This document shows, piece by piece, positions 52,889 through 61,523 of a DNA stretch of 64,000 nucleotides (position 1 is its first letter; each line of letters starts with the position of its first letter). Under the pieces are notes generated by a model, which did no database searches, was not told the origin of the DNA, and saw nothing but the letters and a program-made list of their open reading frames with translations. Source of the stretch: Streptomyces endocoffeicus (GTDB taxonomy: Bacteria; Actinomycetota; Actinomycetes; Streptomycetales; Streptomycetaceae); contig NZ_JAERRG010000027.1 in NCBI RefSeq assembly GCF_016741935.1, forward strand, positions 1 through 64,000, in the 5' to 3' direction. The translations under genes and the position numbers were made by a program.

Positions 52889-54013
52889 GTGCCCAGAGCG
52901 CTCGTCACCGGGATCGCCGCCACCGCCGTCGCCACCGTCCTGCTCACCGGCTCCGGAGCCGTGAGCTCCACCGCCACGGCCACCGCGCCACGCGAGCCAC
53001 GCGCCACCGATGTCCACCGCGTCCACATCCAGGACGACTTCGACTCGCTCGGCCCCGAGGTCCGGGCGCTGAAACTCGACTCGGGGCGCACCGCCCACTA
53101 CATCGACGACGGCCCCCGGGACGGCAAGCCGGTGCTCTACATGGGCGGCACCGGCACCAGCGCGCGAGTGGCCCATATGACGGACTTCCTGCGCAGCACC
53201 CGGGAGTCCCTCGGGCTGCGGCTGATATCGGTCGAGCGCAACGGCTTCGGCGACACCGAGTTCGACAAGAGCCTGGGGAAGGCGGACTTCGCGAAGGACG
53301 CGCTCCAGGTGCTGGACCGTATCGGAGTGCGCAAGGTCAGTGTGATCGCGATCTCGGGCGGCGGTCCGTACGCCGCCGAGCTGGCGTCGCTGGCCCCGGA
53401 CCGGGTGCAGTCACTGCACCTGGCCGCCGCCCTGCCGCCGTACGGCGCCAAGCGTCCCTACTGCTCGATGTCCGACGAGGAGTTGGGCAAGTCCCTGGAG
53501 AAGCAGATCGCCGACCCCCGGGTCTGGTGGGCGCTCCCGGACGACAGCCCGACCAAGCGCATCCCCGGCTTCGCCGACACCGCCTTCGAGGACGGCGCCC
53601 GCACCTACAACCAGCGCGGTCAGAAGGCCGACCCCGCACCTCAGGTGCATGAGCAGAAGCTCTACTGCCAGCGGCCCGGCCCCGATCTGTCAAAGCTGAC
53701 GGCCCCCGTCACCATCTACAGCGGGAAGAAGGACACGACCGTGCCGCCCAGCACGATCGACACCTGGAAGCAGCACCTGCCCGGCGACCCGACCGTGCGC
53801 AGCTACGCCGACACGGGGCACGATGTGCAGTACCGGCACTGGGACCAGATCCTCGTCGACCTCGCCGGACACACGGACCGCACGGTCATCTGCTACCGGG
53901 GCCACAGCACGATGCCACCTGCCCGGATCGCCGACCCGCTGGTCGAGAAGGGCCGGGCCACGCTGGGCAGTTGCGCCTGGCAGAAGTCCGGTGGGGACGG
54001 CCCCGTCGACTGA
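52889..54013 (+). CDS. Secreted alpha/beta hydrolase
   Basis: This 374-aa protein has an N-terminal signal peptide (ALVTGIAATAVATVLLTGSG). The hydrolase fold has nucleophile Ser in IAISGGGPYA, Asp in SGKKDTTVP and His in DTGHDVQYRHW. Conserved Cys pairs in the C-terminal half (YCSMS, LYCQRP, VICYRG, GSCAW) suggest disulfides. The GTG at 52889 has an AGGAG site; an in-frame ATG at 52841 does not. It probably acts on an ester or peptide outside the cell; substrate unknown. Confidence 0.85.
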   Translation: MPRALVTGIAATAVATVLLTGSGAVSSTATATAPREPRATDVHRVHIQDDFDSLGPEVRALKLDSGRTAHYIDDGPRDGKPVLYMGGTGTSARVAHMTDFLRSTRESLGLRLISVERNGFGDTEFDKSLGKADFAKDALQVLDRIGVRKVSVIAISGGGPYAAELASLAPDRVQSLHLAAALPPYGAKRPYCSMSDEELGKSLEKQIADPRVWWALPDDSPTKRIPGFADTAFEDGARTYNQRGQKADPAPQVHEQKLYCQRPGPDLSKLTAPVTIYSGKKDTTVPPSTIDTWKQHLPGDPTVRSYADTGHDVQYRHWDQILVDLAGHTDRTVICYRGHSTMPPARIADPLVEKGRATLGSCAWQKSGGDGPVD

Positions 54014-54032
54014 GGCGGGAGCCCGATACACG

Positions 54033-54653
54033 TCACGGCCGCCGCGCCCAGAACAGGGCGTGGCCGCCGTCGCCCTCGGGGACGAACTCCTCTCCCTCGA
54101 CGGTCAGCCCGGCCCGGGTGAGCCAGTCCCGGTAGGTGGCGGCGTCGGCGTGGCTCCACCACATCGTGGCGCCACCGCCGAGCCAGTTGTCATCGGTGCC
54201 GGTCCAGGCGCTGTGTCCGGTGGTGGCCAGGAACCAGCCGCCCGGGCGGAGCCAGGTGGCGATCCTGGCGAGGAGGGGAGGTTGTTCGTCCAGGGGGAGG
54301 TGGATCAGGGCGTAGAGGGAGACCACGGCGTCGAGGTAGGCGCCCGGGAACCCCACGTCCGTGGCGTCGGCCTGGCGGAACTCGGCCTCCGGCACGAGCT
54401 CCCGCGCCCGGCGGATCTGCTCCCCGCTGATGTCGACACCGGTCACCCGGTGTCCTGCGGCGCTGAGCGCGCGGGCGACCGGAATGCCGCAGCCGCATCC
54501 CAGGTCCAGCACGGTGGCGGCGGGCGGGATGCGCTGCTGGAGGGTGTCGAGCCAGGGCCGGTACTTGGTCTCGGTGGCGTAGGACTGCTCGTAGTGGCGG
54601 GAGAGCGCGTCGTATCCGCGCCTGACCACGTCCTTGGGGTCGTCAATGTCCAC
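54033..54653 (-). CDS. Small SAM-dependent methyltransferase
   Basis: This 206-aa class I methyltransferase has motif I LDLGCGCGIPVARAL, motif II VSLYALIHLP and motif III LLARIATWLRPGGWFL. It lacks extra domains and has no operon partners, so the substrate cannot be named. It converges on the secreted hydrolase gene with a 19-bp gap. Confidence 0.88.
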   Translation of the reverse strand: MDIDDPKDVVRRGYDALSRHYEQSYATETKYRPWLDTLQQRIPPAATVLDLGCGCGIPVARALSAAGHRVTGVDISGEQIRRARELVPEAEFRQADATDVGFPGAYLDAVVSLYALIHLPLDEQPPLLARIATWLRPGGWFLATTGHSAWTGTDDNWLGGGATMWWSHADAATYRDWLTRAGLTVEGEEFVPEGDGGHALFWARRP

Positions 54654-55041
54654 GGCTGGGCACGGTAGTTGGGGGCGGGTGCGTTCCGCGAACGGTTTTC
54701 GTGCGTCAGCGCGGCGCCGTTCGCGCCTTCGGCGCCTTTGAGCCCCGTCGGCCCATGTTGAGGACCGGTCCGGACTGCGGCGGGGGTACCCCTGGAAAGC
54801 GTTTGACAGATTAGTTGCGTCAGATCAAGCGTTTTCTGAGGGGGTACCCGGGAGGGGCTGCCCCACCGGCCCGGCGGACGGCGACGGCGCCGCGCCCCCG
54901 CCCCCCGCCGCCGCTGCTCACATGCGCCGAAGGCGCGAGACGATGCCCGCGCCTGGTCGCCAGTCCCCAGCGCCGTCAGACCCTGCGCACCGCGGCTGGA
55001 GGACCGGGAAGAGACCGCAGTCGAGCAGAGTTAGTAGAAGC
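54654..55041. other. Gene-free 388-bp divergent region
   Basis: It lies between a methyltransferase (minus) and a monooxygenase (plus). I see a TTGACA hexamer at 54803-54808 without a convincing -10, two AAGCGTTT copies around it and two GGGGGTACCC blocks. No gene is evident. Confidence 0.5.
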
Positions 55042-56160
55042 ATGAACAACAGCGTGGACGTCGTGGTCATCGGTGCCGGGCAGGCGGGGTTGTCCGGGGC
55101 CTATCACCTGAGGCGGGCCGGGTACGAGCCCGGGACGGACTTCGTGGTGCTCGACCACGCCCCCGCGCCCGGCGGGGCATGGCAGTTCCGGTGGCCGTCG
55201 CTGACGTACGGCAAGGTGCATGGGATGTACGACCTGCCCGGTATGCGGCTGACCAGCGACGACGCGGATCCCGAGCGGCCCTCGTCCGAGGTGATCCCGG
55301 CGTACTTCACACGTTACGAGCGCGCCTTCGATCTGCGGGTCGTCCGGCCGGTGCACGTCGACGCCGTACGGGACGGGGACGACGGCCGGCTGCTGGTCGA
55401 GACCTCGGCCGGGACCTGGGCCGGGCGGGCGCTGATCAACGCGACCGGGACGTGGGACCGGCCGTTCTGGCCGCGCTACCCCGGGCAGGAGACCTTCCGG
55501 GGGCGGCAGCTGCACACCGCGCAGTACCCGGGGCCCGAGGCGTTCGCCGGGCGGCGGGTGATCGTCGTCGGGGGCGGTGCGTCCGGGGTGCAGCACCTGC
55601 TGGAGATCGCGGAGGTGGCGGCCGAGACCACCTGGGTGACCCGGCGCCCGCCGGTGTTCCGCGAGGGGCCGTTCGGCGAGGTGCGGGGGCGGGCGGCGGT
55701 GGCGCTGGTCGAGGAGCGGGTGCGGCGGGGACTGCCACCGCAGAGCGTGGTGTCCGTGACCGGGCTGCCCCTGACGGAGCCGATGCTGCGCGCCCGGGAG
55801 AAGGGCATCCTCGACCGGCTGCCGATGTTCGAGCGGATCACCCCGGACGGGGTGGCCTGGGCGGACGGGCGCCATGTCGAGGCGGACACGATCCTCTGGG
55901 CCACCGGTTTCCGCGCCGCGGTCGACCATCTCGCCCCGCTGCGGCTGCGTGAGCGGGGTGGCGGGATCGCCGTCGAGGGGACCCGGGCGGTCCGTGATCC
56001 GCGGGTGCATCTGGTCGGCTACGGGCCGTCGGCCAGCACGGTCGGCGCCAACCGGGCGGGCCGGGCCGCCGTACACGAGATCCAGGACTTGCTGGACGCC
56101 GACCGGCACCCGGTGCCGGGAGTCCCGTTGTCACCGGAGAAGACCGCCGTCGGGCGGTGA
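55042..56160 (+). CDS. Flavoprotein monooxygenase / NAD(P)-FAD oxidoreductase
   Basis: This 372-aa protein has an FAD motif GAGQAGLS at its N-terminus, a second dinucleotide motif VIVVGGGASGVQ mid-protein and ATGFRAAVDHLAPL near the end. This is the layout of YhhG/CzcO-like flavin monooxygenases and thioredoxin-reductase-like enzymes. The ATG at 55042 has only a weak ribosome site. It converges on and overlaps the LacI gene by 30 bp. Substrate unknown. Confidence 0.85.
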   Translation: MNNSVDVVVIGAGQAGLSGAYHLRRAGYEPGTDFVVLDHAPAPGGAWQFRWPSLTYGKVHGMYDLPGMRLTSDDADPERPSSEVIPAYFTRYERAFDLRVVRPVHVDAVRDGDDGRLLVETSAGTWAGRALINATGTWDRPFWPRYPGQETFRGRQLHTAQYPGPEAFAGRRVIVVGGGASGVQHLLEIAEVAAETTWVTRRPPVFREGPFGEVRGRAAVALVEERVRRGLPPQSVVSVTGLPLTEPMLRAREKGILDRLPMFERITPDGVAWADGRHVEADTILWATGFRAAVDHLAPLRLRERGGGIAVEGTRAVRDPRVHLVGYGPSASTVGANRAGRAAVHEIQDLLDADRHPVPGVPLSPEKTAVGR

Positions 56161-57213
56161 CGGGGTGCGGGGCGGGCCGGTGCTGCCCCGGACCACGAGA
56201 GTGGGGTCCAGGACGATGTCCCGGTCGGCGGTGCGCCCCTCGTCGAGTCGTTCGGCGGCTGCCCGGACGGCGGCTTCGGCCGCCTCGGCGGCATCCTGGC
56301 GTACGGAAGTGAGGTCGATGAAGGACAGCCGGGCGAGTTGGCTGTCGTCGTAGCCGACGACGGACACGTCATCGGGGACGCTGACGCCCGCGCGCAGCAA
56401 CGTGCCGAGCAGACCGTGCGCACAGCGGTCGTTCCCGGCGATGACGGCCGTGGGCAACTCGGGCCGCGCGAGCAGGTCCCGGGCCACCCGGGCCCCGGAT
56501 TCCTCGGTGTAGTCGCCGGGGTGGACCTGGATGTGATCGGCGAGCCCGTGGCGACGCATGGCGGCGCGGTATCCGCGTCGTCTCTCCTCGGCGGCGGGCA
56601 TGCCGCCGCCGTCGATGTGCGCGATGGCACGGTGCCCTTGTACGACGAGGTGGTCGACGGCTTGGCGCATCCCGTTTCGCTCGGCGGTCCGGACGACGTC
56701 CGTACCGGCGGCTCGCGTCAGCGGGTTGATCTCCACGATGGAGGGCCGGCCGACGTCCGTGGCCAGGGGGTGCCGCTCGAACGTCGTGCCGATGGTGATG
56801 ATGGCTTCACAACGCAGTCCGAGCAGTTCGTCCATCGCCTGACGCTCGTCGCGGGTGTCGACCATGGCGTTGAGCACGAGGGTGTAGCCGTGCTTCCGGG
56901 CGGCGGGGTACAGGGCCTCGACGATGCCCACGTCATGCGGCTGGCGCATCGTGAACAACACGCCCAACTGGCGGCTCCGCGCGCGGCGCAGAAGCTGGGC
57001 GGCGGTGTCGGGGCGGTAGCCCAGTTCCTCGGCCGCCCGGAACACCCGCCGACGTGTCTCGGCGCTCGCACCCGGCTGGTTGCGGAACACCAGTGACACC
57101 AGGGCCTGCGAGACGCCGACGCGCGCGGCGACGTCGGACATGGTCGGCCGCTTGAGGCGCCCCGCCGAGGTTCCCGGCCCGCCCGAGGGGCCGGCGCCCC
57201 CTGGATCCCCCAT
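56131..57213 (-). CDS. LacI-family regulator of the sugar MFS gene
   Basis: This 360-aa repressor has a helix-turn-helix (TMSDVAARVGVSQALVSLVFRNQPG) and a sugar-binding domain. VSLVFRN in place of the usual VSRVIN changes hinge-contact residues. The ATG at 57213 has a GAGGAGG site and is preferred over upstream in-frame codons. It is divergent from the MFS transporter and probably binds the palindrome at 57275-57290. Confidence 0.9.
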   Translation of the reverse strand: MGDPGGAGPSGGPGTSAGRLKRPTMSDVAARVGVSQALVSLVFRNQPGASAETRRRVFRAAEELGYRPDTAAQLLRRARSRQLGVLFTMRQPHDVGIVEALYPAARKHGYTLVLNAMVDTRDERQAMDELLGLRCEAIITIGTTFERHPLATDVGRPSIVEINPLTRAAGTDVVRTAERNGMRQAVDHLVVQGHRAIAHIDGGGMPAAEERRRGYRAAMRRHGLADHIQVHPGDYTEESGARVARDLLARPELPTAVIAGNDRCAHGLLGTLLRAGVSVPDDVSVVGYDDSQLARLSFIDLTSVRQDAAEAAEAAVRAAAERLDEGRTADRDIVLDPTLVVRGSTGPPRTPSPPDGGLLR

Positions 57214-57274
57214 CCCTGCCTCCTCGCGCTTCATGTCTTGACATGCATCACACGCCGCCCTCATAGTACGTGGC

Positions 57275-57290
57275 ACTTGTACGTACTAGT
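57275..57290. promoter_or_regulatory. Candidate LacI operator
   Basis: ACTTGTACGTACTAGT is a palindrome with one mismatch pair, centred on GTACGTAC, between the divergent lacI and MFS genes. Further GTAC copies flank it. Confidence 0.6.
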
Positions 57291-57430
57291 TGTACTGACA
57301 AAAAGACAAAGTCTCTCCGCAGCCGCACGATCGTGGCTGGCTGGGCGGCCACTCACCCGACATCGGGAAACAACCGCACGTGTCGGGGCGCCACCACACC
57401 TTCCGCTGCCTCCACGAGGAGCCAACGACG

Positions 57431-58867
57431 ATGAACACCCGACTCGGCCCCGAGCACTCGGGCATCGCACCCCAAGAACCCGAACTACCGCCGGACACCA
57501 AAGGCCCCCATTCACGACGGCTCGGCCTGGTCGCCGTCATCGTGACCTTCGGCGGGCTGCTGTTCGGCTACGACACCGGCGTCATCAACGGTGCCCTCGA
57601 TCCCCTCACCGCCGACCTCGGTCTGACCGCCCTCACCGAGGGAATCGTCGTCAGCATCCTCATCTTCGGTGCCGCCTTCGGCGCCATGATCGGCGGAGCG
57701 CTGTCCGACCGGCACGGCCGCCGCCACAACATCCTGCTGCTGGCCGTGGTGTTCATGGTCGGCACCCTGGGCTGCGTCCTGTCACCGAGCTGGCAGGTGC
57801 TCGCCCTCTTCCGCTTCATCCTCGGCCTGGCCGTGGGCGGGGCCTCGGCGACGGTTCCGGTCTACCTGGCCGAGATCGCCCCGTCCGAACGCCGCGGCTC
57901 CATCGTCACCCGCAACGAGGTGATGATCGTGACCGGCCAGTTCGCCGCGTTCGTCATCAACGCGATCATCTTCAACATATGGGGAGAGGTCGACGGAATC
58001 TGGCGGCTCATGCTCCTTGTCGCCGTCCTTCCGGCGATCGGGCTGTTCATCGGCATGCTGCGGCTGCCGGAGAGCCCGCGCTGGCTGGTCTCCCAGGGCC
58101 GTGACGAAGAGGCACTCGCGGTGCTGTCCCAGGTCCGCACCGCCGAGCGGGCCCAGGCCGAGATGGCCGAGGTCCATCGCCTCGCCGAGGAGGAGCGGGT
58201 CGCCAGGACCGCGGGCAGGGTGGATCTCGGGGTGCGATGGGTGCGTGTGCTCATCCTGATCGGGGCGGGTCTCGGATTCTGCCAGCAGTTCACCGGCATC
58301 AACTCCGTCATGTACTACGGTACGCAGCTGCTCGGCGACGCCGGGTTCTCGGGCGACTCCGCCATCATCGCGAACACCCTCAACGGCGCCTTCAGCGTCA
58401 TCGGCATCACGATGGGCCTGCTGGTCATCAACAAGCTCAGCCGACGCACCATGCTGCTCGGTGGGTTCGCCCTGACCACGACGTTCCATCTGCTCGTCGG
58501 TCTCTCCGCGCTGCTGATGCCCGAGGGCGGCGCCAAGGCGTGGTTCATTCTCGTGTTCGTCGTGCTCTTCGTCTTCTCCATGCAGGCCACCATCGGTCCG
58601 CTGGTCTGGCTCATCCTCTCCGAGATGTTCCCCCTGAAGATCCGCAGCATGGCCATCGGTATCAGCATCTTCGTGCTGTGGATGGCGAACGCCCTGGTCG
58701 CCCTCGGCTTCCCGCCCGTCGTGGAGGCCATGGGCATCTCGAACACCTTCTTCGCCTTCGCGGCCTTCGGTGTGCTGGCCATCGTCTTCATCGCGACCTG
58801 CGTCCCCGAGACCAAGGACCGCTCACTGGAAGAGCTGGAGGACGACTTCCGTGCCCGCTATTCCTGA
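57431..58867 (+). CDS. MFS sugar:H+ symporter
   Basis: This 478-aa sugar porter has 12 segments and the family motifs GGLLFGYDTGVINGAL, DRHGRRHNIL, RFILGLAVGGASATVPVYLAEIAP, PESPRWLVSQGR, QQFTGINSVMYYG and PETKDRSLEELE. It imports a monosaccharide or polyol such as xylose, glucose or inositol. The ATG at 57431 has a GAGGAG site. A small stress protein gene follows 34 bp later and may be cotranscribed. Confidence 0.94.
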   Translation: MNTRLGPEHSGIAPQEPELPPDTKGPHSRRLGLVAVIVTFGGLLFGYDTGVINGALDPLTADLGLTALTEGIVVSILIFGAAFGAMIGGALSDRHGRRHNILLLAVVFMVGTLGCVLSPSWQVLALFRFILGLAVGGASATVPVYLAEIAPSERRGSIVTRNEVMIVTGQFAAFVINAIIFNIWGEVDGIWRLMLLVAVLPAIGLFIGMLRLPESPRWLVSQGRDEEALAVLSQVRTAERAQAEMAEVHRLAEEERVARTAGRVDLGVRWVRVLILIGAGLGFCQQFTGINSVMYYGTQLLGDAGFSGDSAIIANTLNGAFSVIGITMGLLVINKLSRRTMLLGGFALTTTFHLLVGLSALLMPEGGAKAWFILVFVVLFVFSMQATIGPLVWLILSEMFPLKIRSMAIGISIFVLWMANALVALGFPPVVEAMGISNTFFAFAAFGVLAIVFIATCVPETKDRSLEELEDDFRARYS

Positions 58868-58900
58868 CCCGATCCACTCCGGCAGAAGGGCTCCCACACC

Positions 58901-59260
58901 ATGACCGTCATGACCGCCATCGCCGAGGGCCGCGAGGGAGACCACGCGCTGGCCGCGGGAATCGCCGAGGCCCGGCTGCTGGGCACCGATCTGGTACTGG
59001 TCAATCTGCGTCTGTCGGCGCTGGACCGTTCCGGGGTGCCCGAGGACCTGAAGATCACGATCGTCGAGCGCAGCGGTCCCGGTGACCGCGACCCGGTCGA
59101 CGCCGTTCTGGACGAGATCGAGGCCCGGCCCGACGTCGACCGGCTGGTCATCGGCCTCCGCCGACGCTCGCCGGTGGGCAAGGCGCTGCTGGGCAGTGTG
59201 AGCCAGCGGCTGCTGCTGGAGAGCCCCGTCCCCGTCGTCACGGTCAAACCCCCGGCCTGA
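58901..59260 (+). CDS. Universal stress protein, short form
   Basis: This 119-aa UspA-fold protein has VDRLVIGLRRRSPVGKALLGSVSQRLLLESPVPVVTV, the nucleotide-binding GxxxxGxxxG(S)-type end of the family. It is shorter than the usual 140-150 aa. It follows the sugar transporter, as such genes often do, and may bind ATP or a metabolite to modulate it. Role inferred from context only. Confidence 0.85.
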   Translation: MTVMTAIAEGREGDHALAAGIAEARLLGTDLVLVNLRLSALDRSGVPEDLKITIVERSGPGDRDPVDAVLDEIEARPDVDRLVIGLRRRSPVGKALLGSVSQRLLLESPVPVVTVKPPA

Positions 59261-59338
59261 CCGTGTCAACGTAACGGGCCGGCGCCTTCACCGGGGCCGA
59301 CGCCTTCACCGGGGCCGCCGAGATCAGCGAACCCCAGG

Positions 59339-60358
59339 TCAGGCGCCCGGTCTGGACGCGAACGTCGAGTCCCGCACCACCAGTTCCGGCTGCAGCACGA
59401 TCCGCCGGTGCTGGTGGGCGGCGGCCTCATCGCCGGTCTCCTCGATCAGCAGCTCGGCCGCCGTACGCCCCATCCGGAACGCCGGCTGGCGCACCGACGT
59501 CAGCGGCACCGCGGCCGCCGCCGCGAACTCGATGTCGTCGTAGCCCACCAGCGCCACCTCCCCCGGAACCGACACCCCGGCCGCGAAGAGGGCCTGGAGC
59601 ACCCCCAGCGCCAGGAGGTCATTGGCGCAGAACACCGCCGTCGGCCGGGGGGAGATCCCCAGCAGCCGGGCGCCCGCGTCGCGGCCCGAGGCCACGTCGA
59701 GCCGCTCGGCCTCGATATGCACGATCGCCTCCTCCGGCAGCCCCTCCTCCGCGAACGCGCCCCGCAGCCCGGTGCGCCGGTCCTGGCACTGCGGGAGCAG
59801 CATCGGGCCGCTGACGTAGACCGCGGAGCGGTGCCCCTGGGCGATCAGATGGCGCCCGGCGAGCGCACCGCCCTCGATGTCGTCGACCGACACCGAGCAG
59901 CCGTCCGCGCTGGGCACCTCGCGGTCCACGAAGACGAACGGGATGTCGTGGCGCCGGAAGCTCTCCAGGTTGGCCCCGGTGACATCGGCCGGGGTGACGA
60001 GCACCCCGCGCACCCGGTGCTCGGCGAAGAGGCTGAGGTAGTCGGCCTCCTCCTCCGGGCTCTGCGCGCTGTTGCACACCATCACCCCAAGACCCGCCTC
60101 CCGCGCCGCACGCTCCGCACCGCTCGCCACGTCCACGAAGAACGGGTTCGCCATGTCCAGCACCAGCAGCGCGATGATGCGGCTGCGCCCGGCGCGCAGC
60201 TGACGCGCCGACTCCTGGCGTACGTAGCCCAGGCGCTCGATCACGGCCTGCACCCGGTCGCGCGTGGCCTCGGCGACCATCTCGGGCCGGTTGATCACAT
60301 TCGAGACGGTACCGACCGACACTCCCGCCTGCCGCGCGACGTCCTTGATCCCCACCAT
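59339..60358 (-). CDS. LacI-family regulator, tandem copy 1
   Basis: This 339-aa repressor has a helix-turn-helix (GIKDVARQAGVSVGTVSNVINRP) and a sugar-binding domain. It is a close paralogue of the next gene: long stretches such as RQESARQLRAG and the whole AAAAAVPLTSVRQPAFRMGR segment are identical. It differs in the recognition helix neighbourhood and in parts of the ligand domain. The nearby rhamnose genes suggest a rhamnose-related effector. Confidence 0.9.
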   Translation of the reverse strand: MVGIKDVARQAGVSVGTVSNVINRPEMVAEATRDRVQAVIERLGYVRQESARQLRAGRSRIIALLVLDMANPFFVDVASGAERAAREAGLGVMVCNSAQSPEEEADYLSLFAEHRVRGVLVTPADVTGANLESFRRHDIPFVFVDREVPSADGCSVSVDDIEGGALAGRHLIAQGHRSAVYVSGPMLLPQCQDRRTGLRGAFAEEGLPEEAIVHIEAERLDVASGRDAGARLLGISPRPTAVFCANDLLALGVLQALFAAGVSVPGEVALVGYDDIEFAAAAAVPLTSVRQPAFRMGRTAAELLIEETGDEAAAHQHRRIVLQPELVVRDSTFASRPGA

Positions 60359-60495
60359 GCGTCCCACGACCCGGGCCTCCGCCTTCCCGCGACCCACCGC
60401 GGTCGCGGGAACATGTTAGTGCGCTGTTCGACCGGTCGGGCAGGACCGGGCCGCCGCGGGCCCCAGGCCGCGGGCCCCGGGCCCCGGCCCCCCGC

Positions 60496-61521
60496 TCAGC
60501 CCCGGGTGCGCACCAGGCTCGATCCGCGGACCACGAGCTCGGGCTGGAGGACGATCCGCTGGTGACGGTGGTCCCCGGCCCGCTCCCCCGTCTCCTCGAT
60601 CAGCAGCTCGGCCGCCGTACGCCCCATCCGGAACGCCGGCTGACGCACCGACGTCAGCGGCACCGCGGCCGCCGCCGCGAACTCGATGTCGTCGTACCCC
60701 ACCAGCGCCACCTCCCCCGGCACCGACACCCCGGCCCCGTACAGCGACTGCAGCACCCCCAGGGCCAGCAGGTCATTGGCGCAGAAGACCGCCGTCGGGC
60801 GCGGGGACATGCCCAGCAGCCGGGCCCCCGCGTCCCGGCCGCAGGTCACATCCAGCCGGTCCACCTCGACATGGCGCAGCGCGGACTCGCCGAGCCCCCG
60901 CTCCCGCAGGGCGCGCTGCGCGCCCTCGCGGCGGTCGCGGCACTGGGCCAGCCGCATCGGCCCGCTCACATAGGCGAGGGTGGGATGGCCGAGGCCCAGG
61001 AGGTGGCGGGCGGCGAGTTCACCGCCGGTGACGTCGTCGACCGACACCGAACACCCCTCGGCGCTGGGCAGCACCCGGTCCACGAGGACGAAGGGGATGG
61101 TCCGGCGCCGGAAGGAGGCGAGATTGCGCCCGGTCATATCGGCCGGGGTCATCAGCACTCCGCGCACCCGCTGTTCGGCGAAGAGCCCGAGGTAGTCGGC
61201 CTCCTCCTCGGGGCTCTGCGCGCTGTTGCACACCATCACCCCAAGACCCGCCTCCCGCGCCGCACGCTCCGCGCCCCGCGCGACGTCCACGAAGAACGGG
61301 TTCGCCATGTCCAGCACCAGCAGCGCGATGATCCGGCTGTGGCCGGCGCGCAGCTGACGCGCCGACTCCTGGCGTACATAGCCCAGGCGCTCGATGGTGG
61401 ACAGCACCCGGGCCCGGGTCTCCTCGGACACCGAGTCCGGGCGGTTGATGACGTTGGAGACCGTGCCGACCGAGACCCCGGCCTCGCGCGCCACCTCTTT
61501 GATGCCCACGCCTGGTGCCAT
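60496..61521 (-). CDS. LacI-family regulator, tandem copy 2
   Basis: This 341-aa paralogue of the preceding regulator starts with MAPGVGIKEVAREAG. It lies 2 bp after the stop of the BNR propeller gene and has no purine-rich ribosome site, so it is probably translated by coupling. It is likely the regulator of the propeller/rhamnose genes. The tandem pair arose by duplication and has partly diverged. Confidence 0.9.
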   Translation of the reverse strand: MAPGVGIKEVAREAGVSVGTVSNVINRPDSVSEETRARVLSTIERLGYVRQESARQLRAGHSRIIALLVLDMANPFFVDVARGAERAAREAGLGVMVCNSAQSPEEEADYLGLFAEQRVRGVLMTPADMTGRNLASFRRRTIPFVLVDRVLPSAEGCSVSVDDVTGGELAARHLLGLGHPTLAYVSGPMRLAQCRDRREGAQRALRERGLGESALRHVEVDRLDVTCGRDAGARLLGMSPRPTAVFCANDLLALGVLQSLYGAGVSVPGEVALVGYDDIEFAAAAAVPLTSVRQPAFRMGRTAAELLIEETGERAGDHRHQRIVLQPELVVRGSSLVRTRG

Positions 61522-61523
61522 CG

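Noticed and set aside
54803..54831. TTGACA promoter upstream of the flavoprotein monooxygenase
   Set aside because: No acceptable -10 hexamer is present at 16-19 bp, so a promoter is not called.
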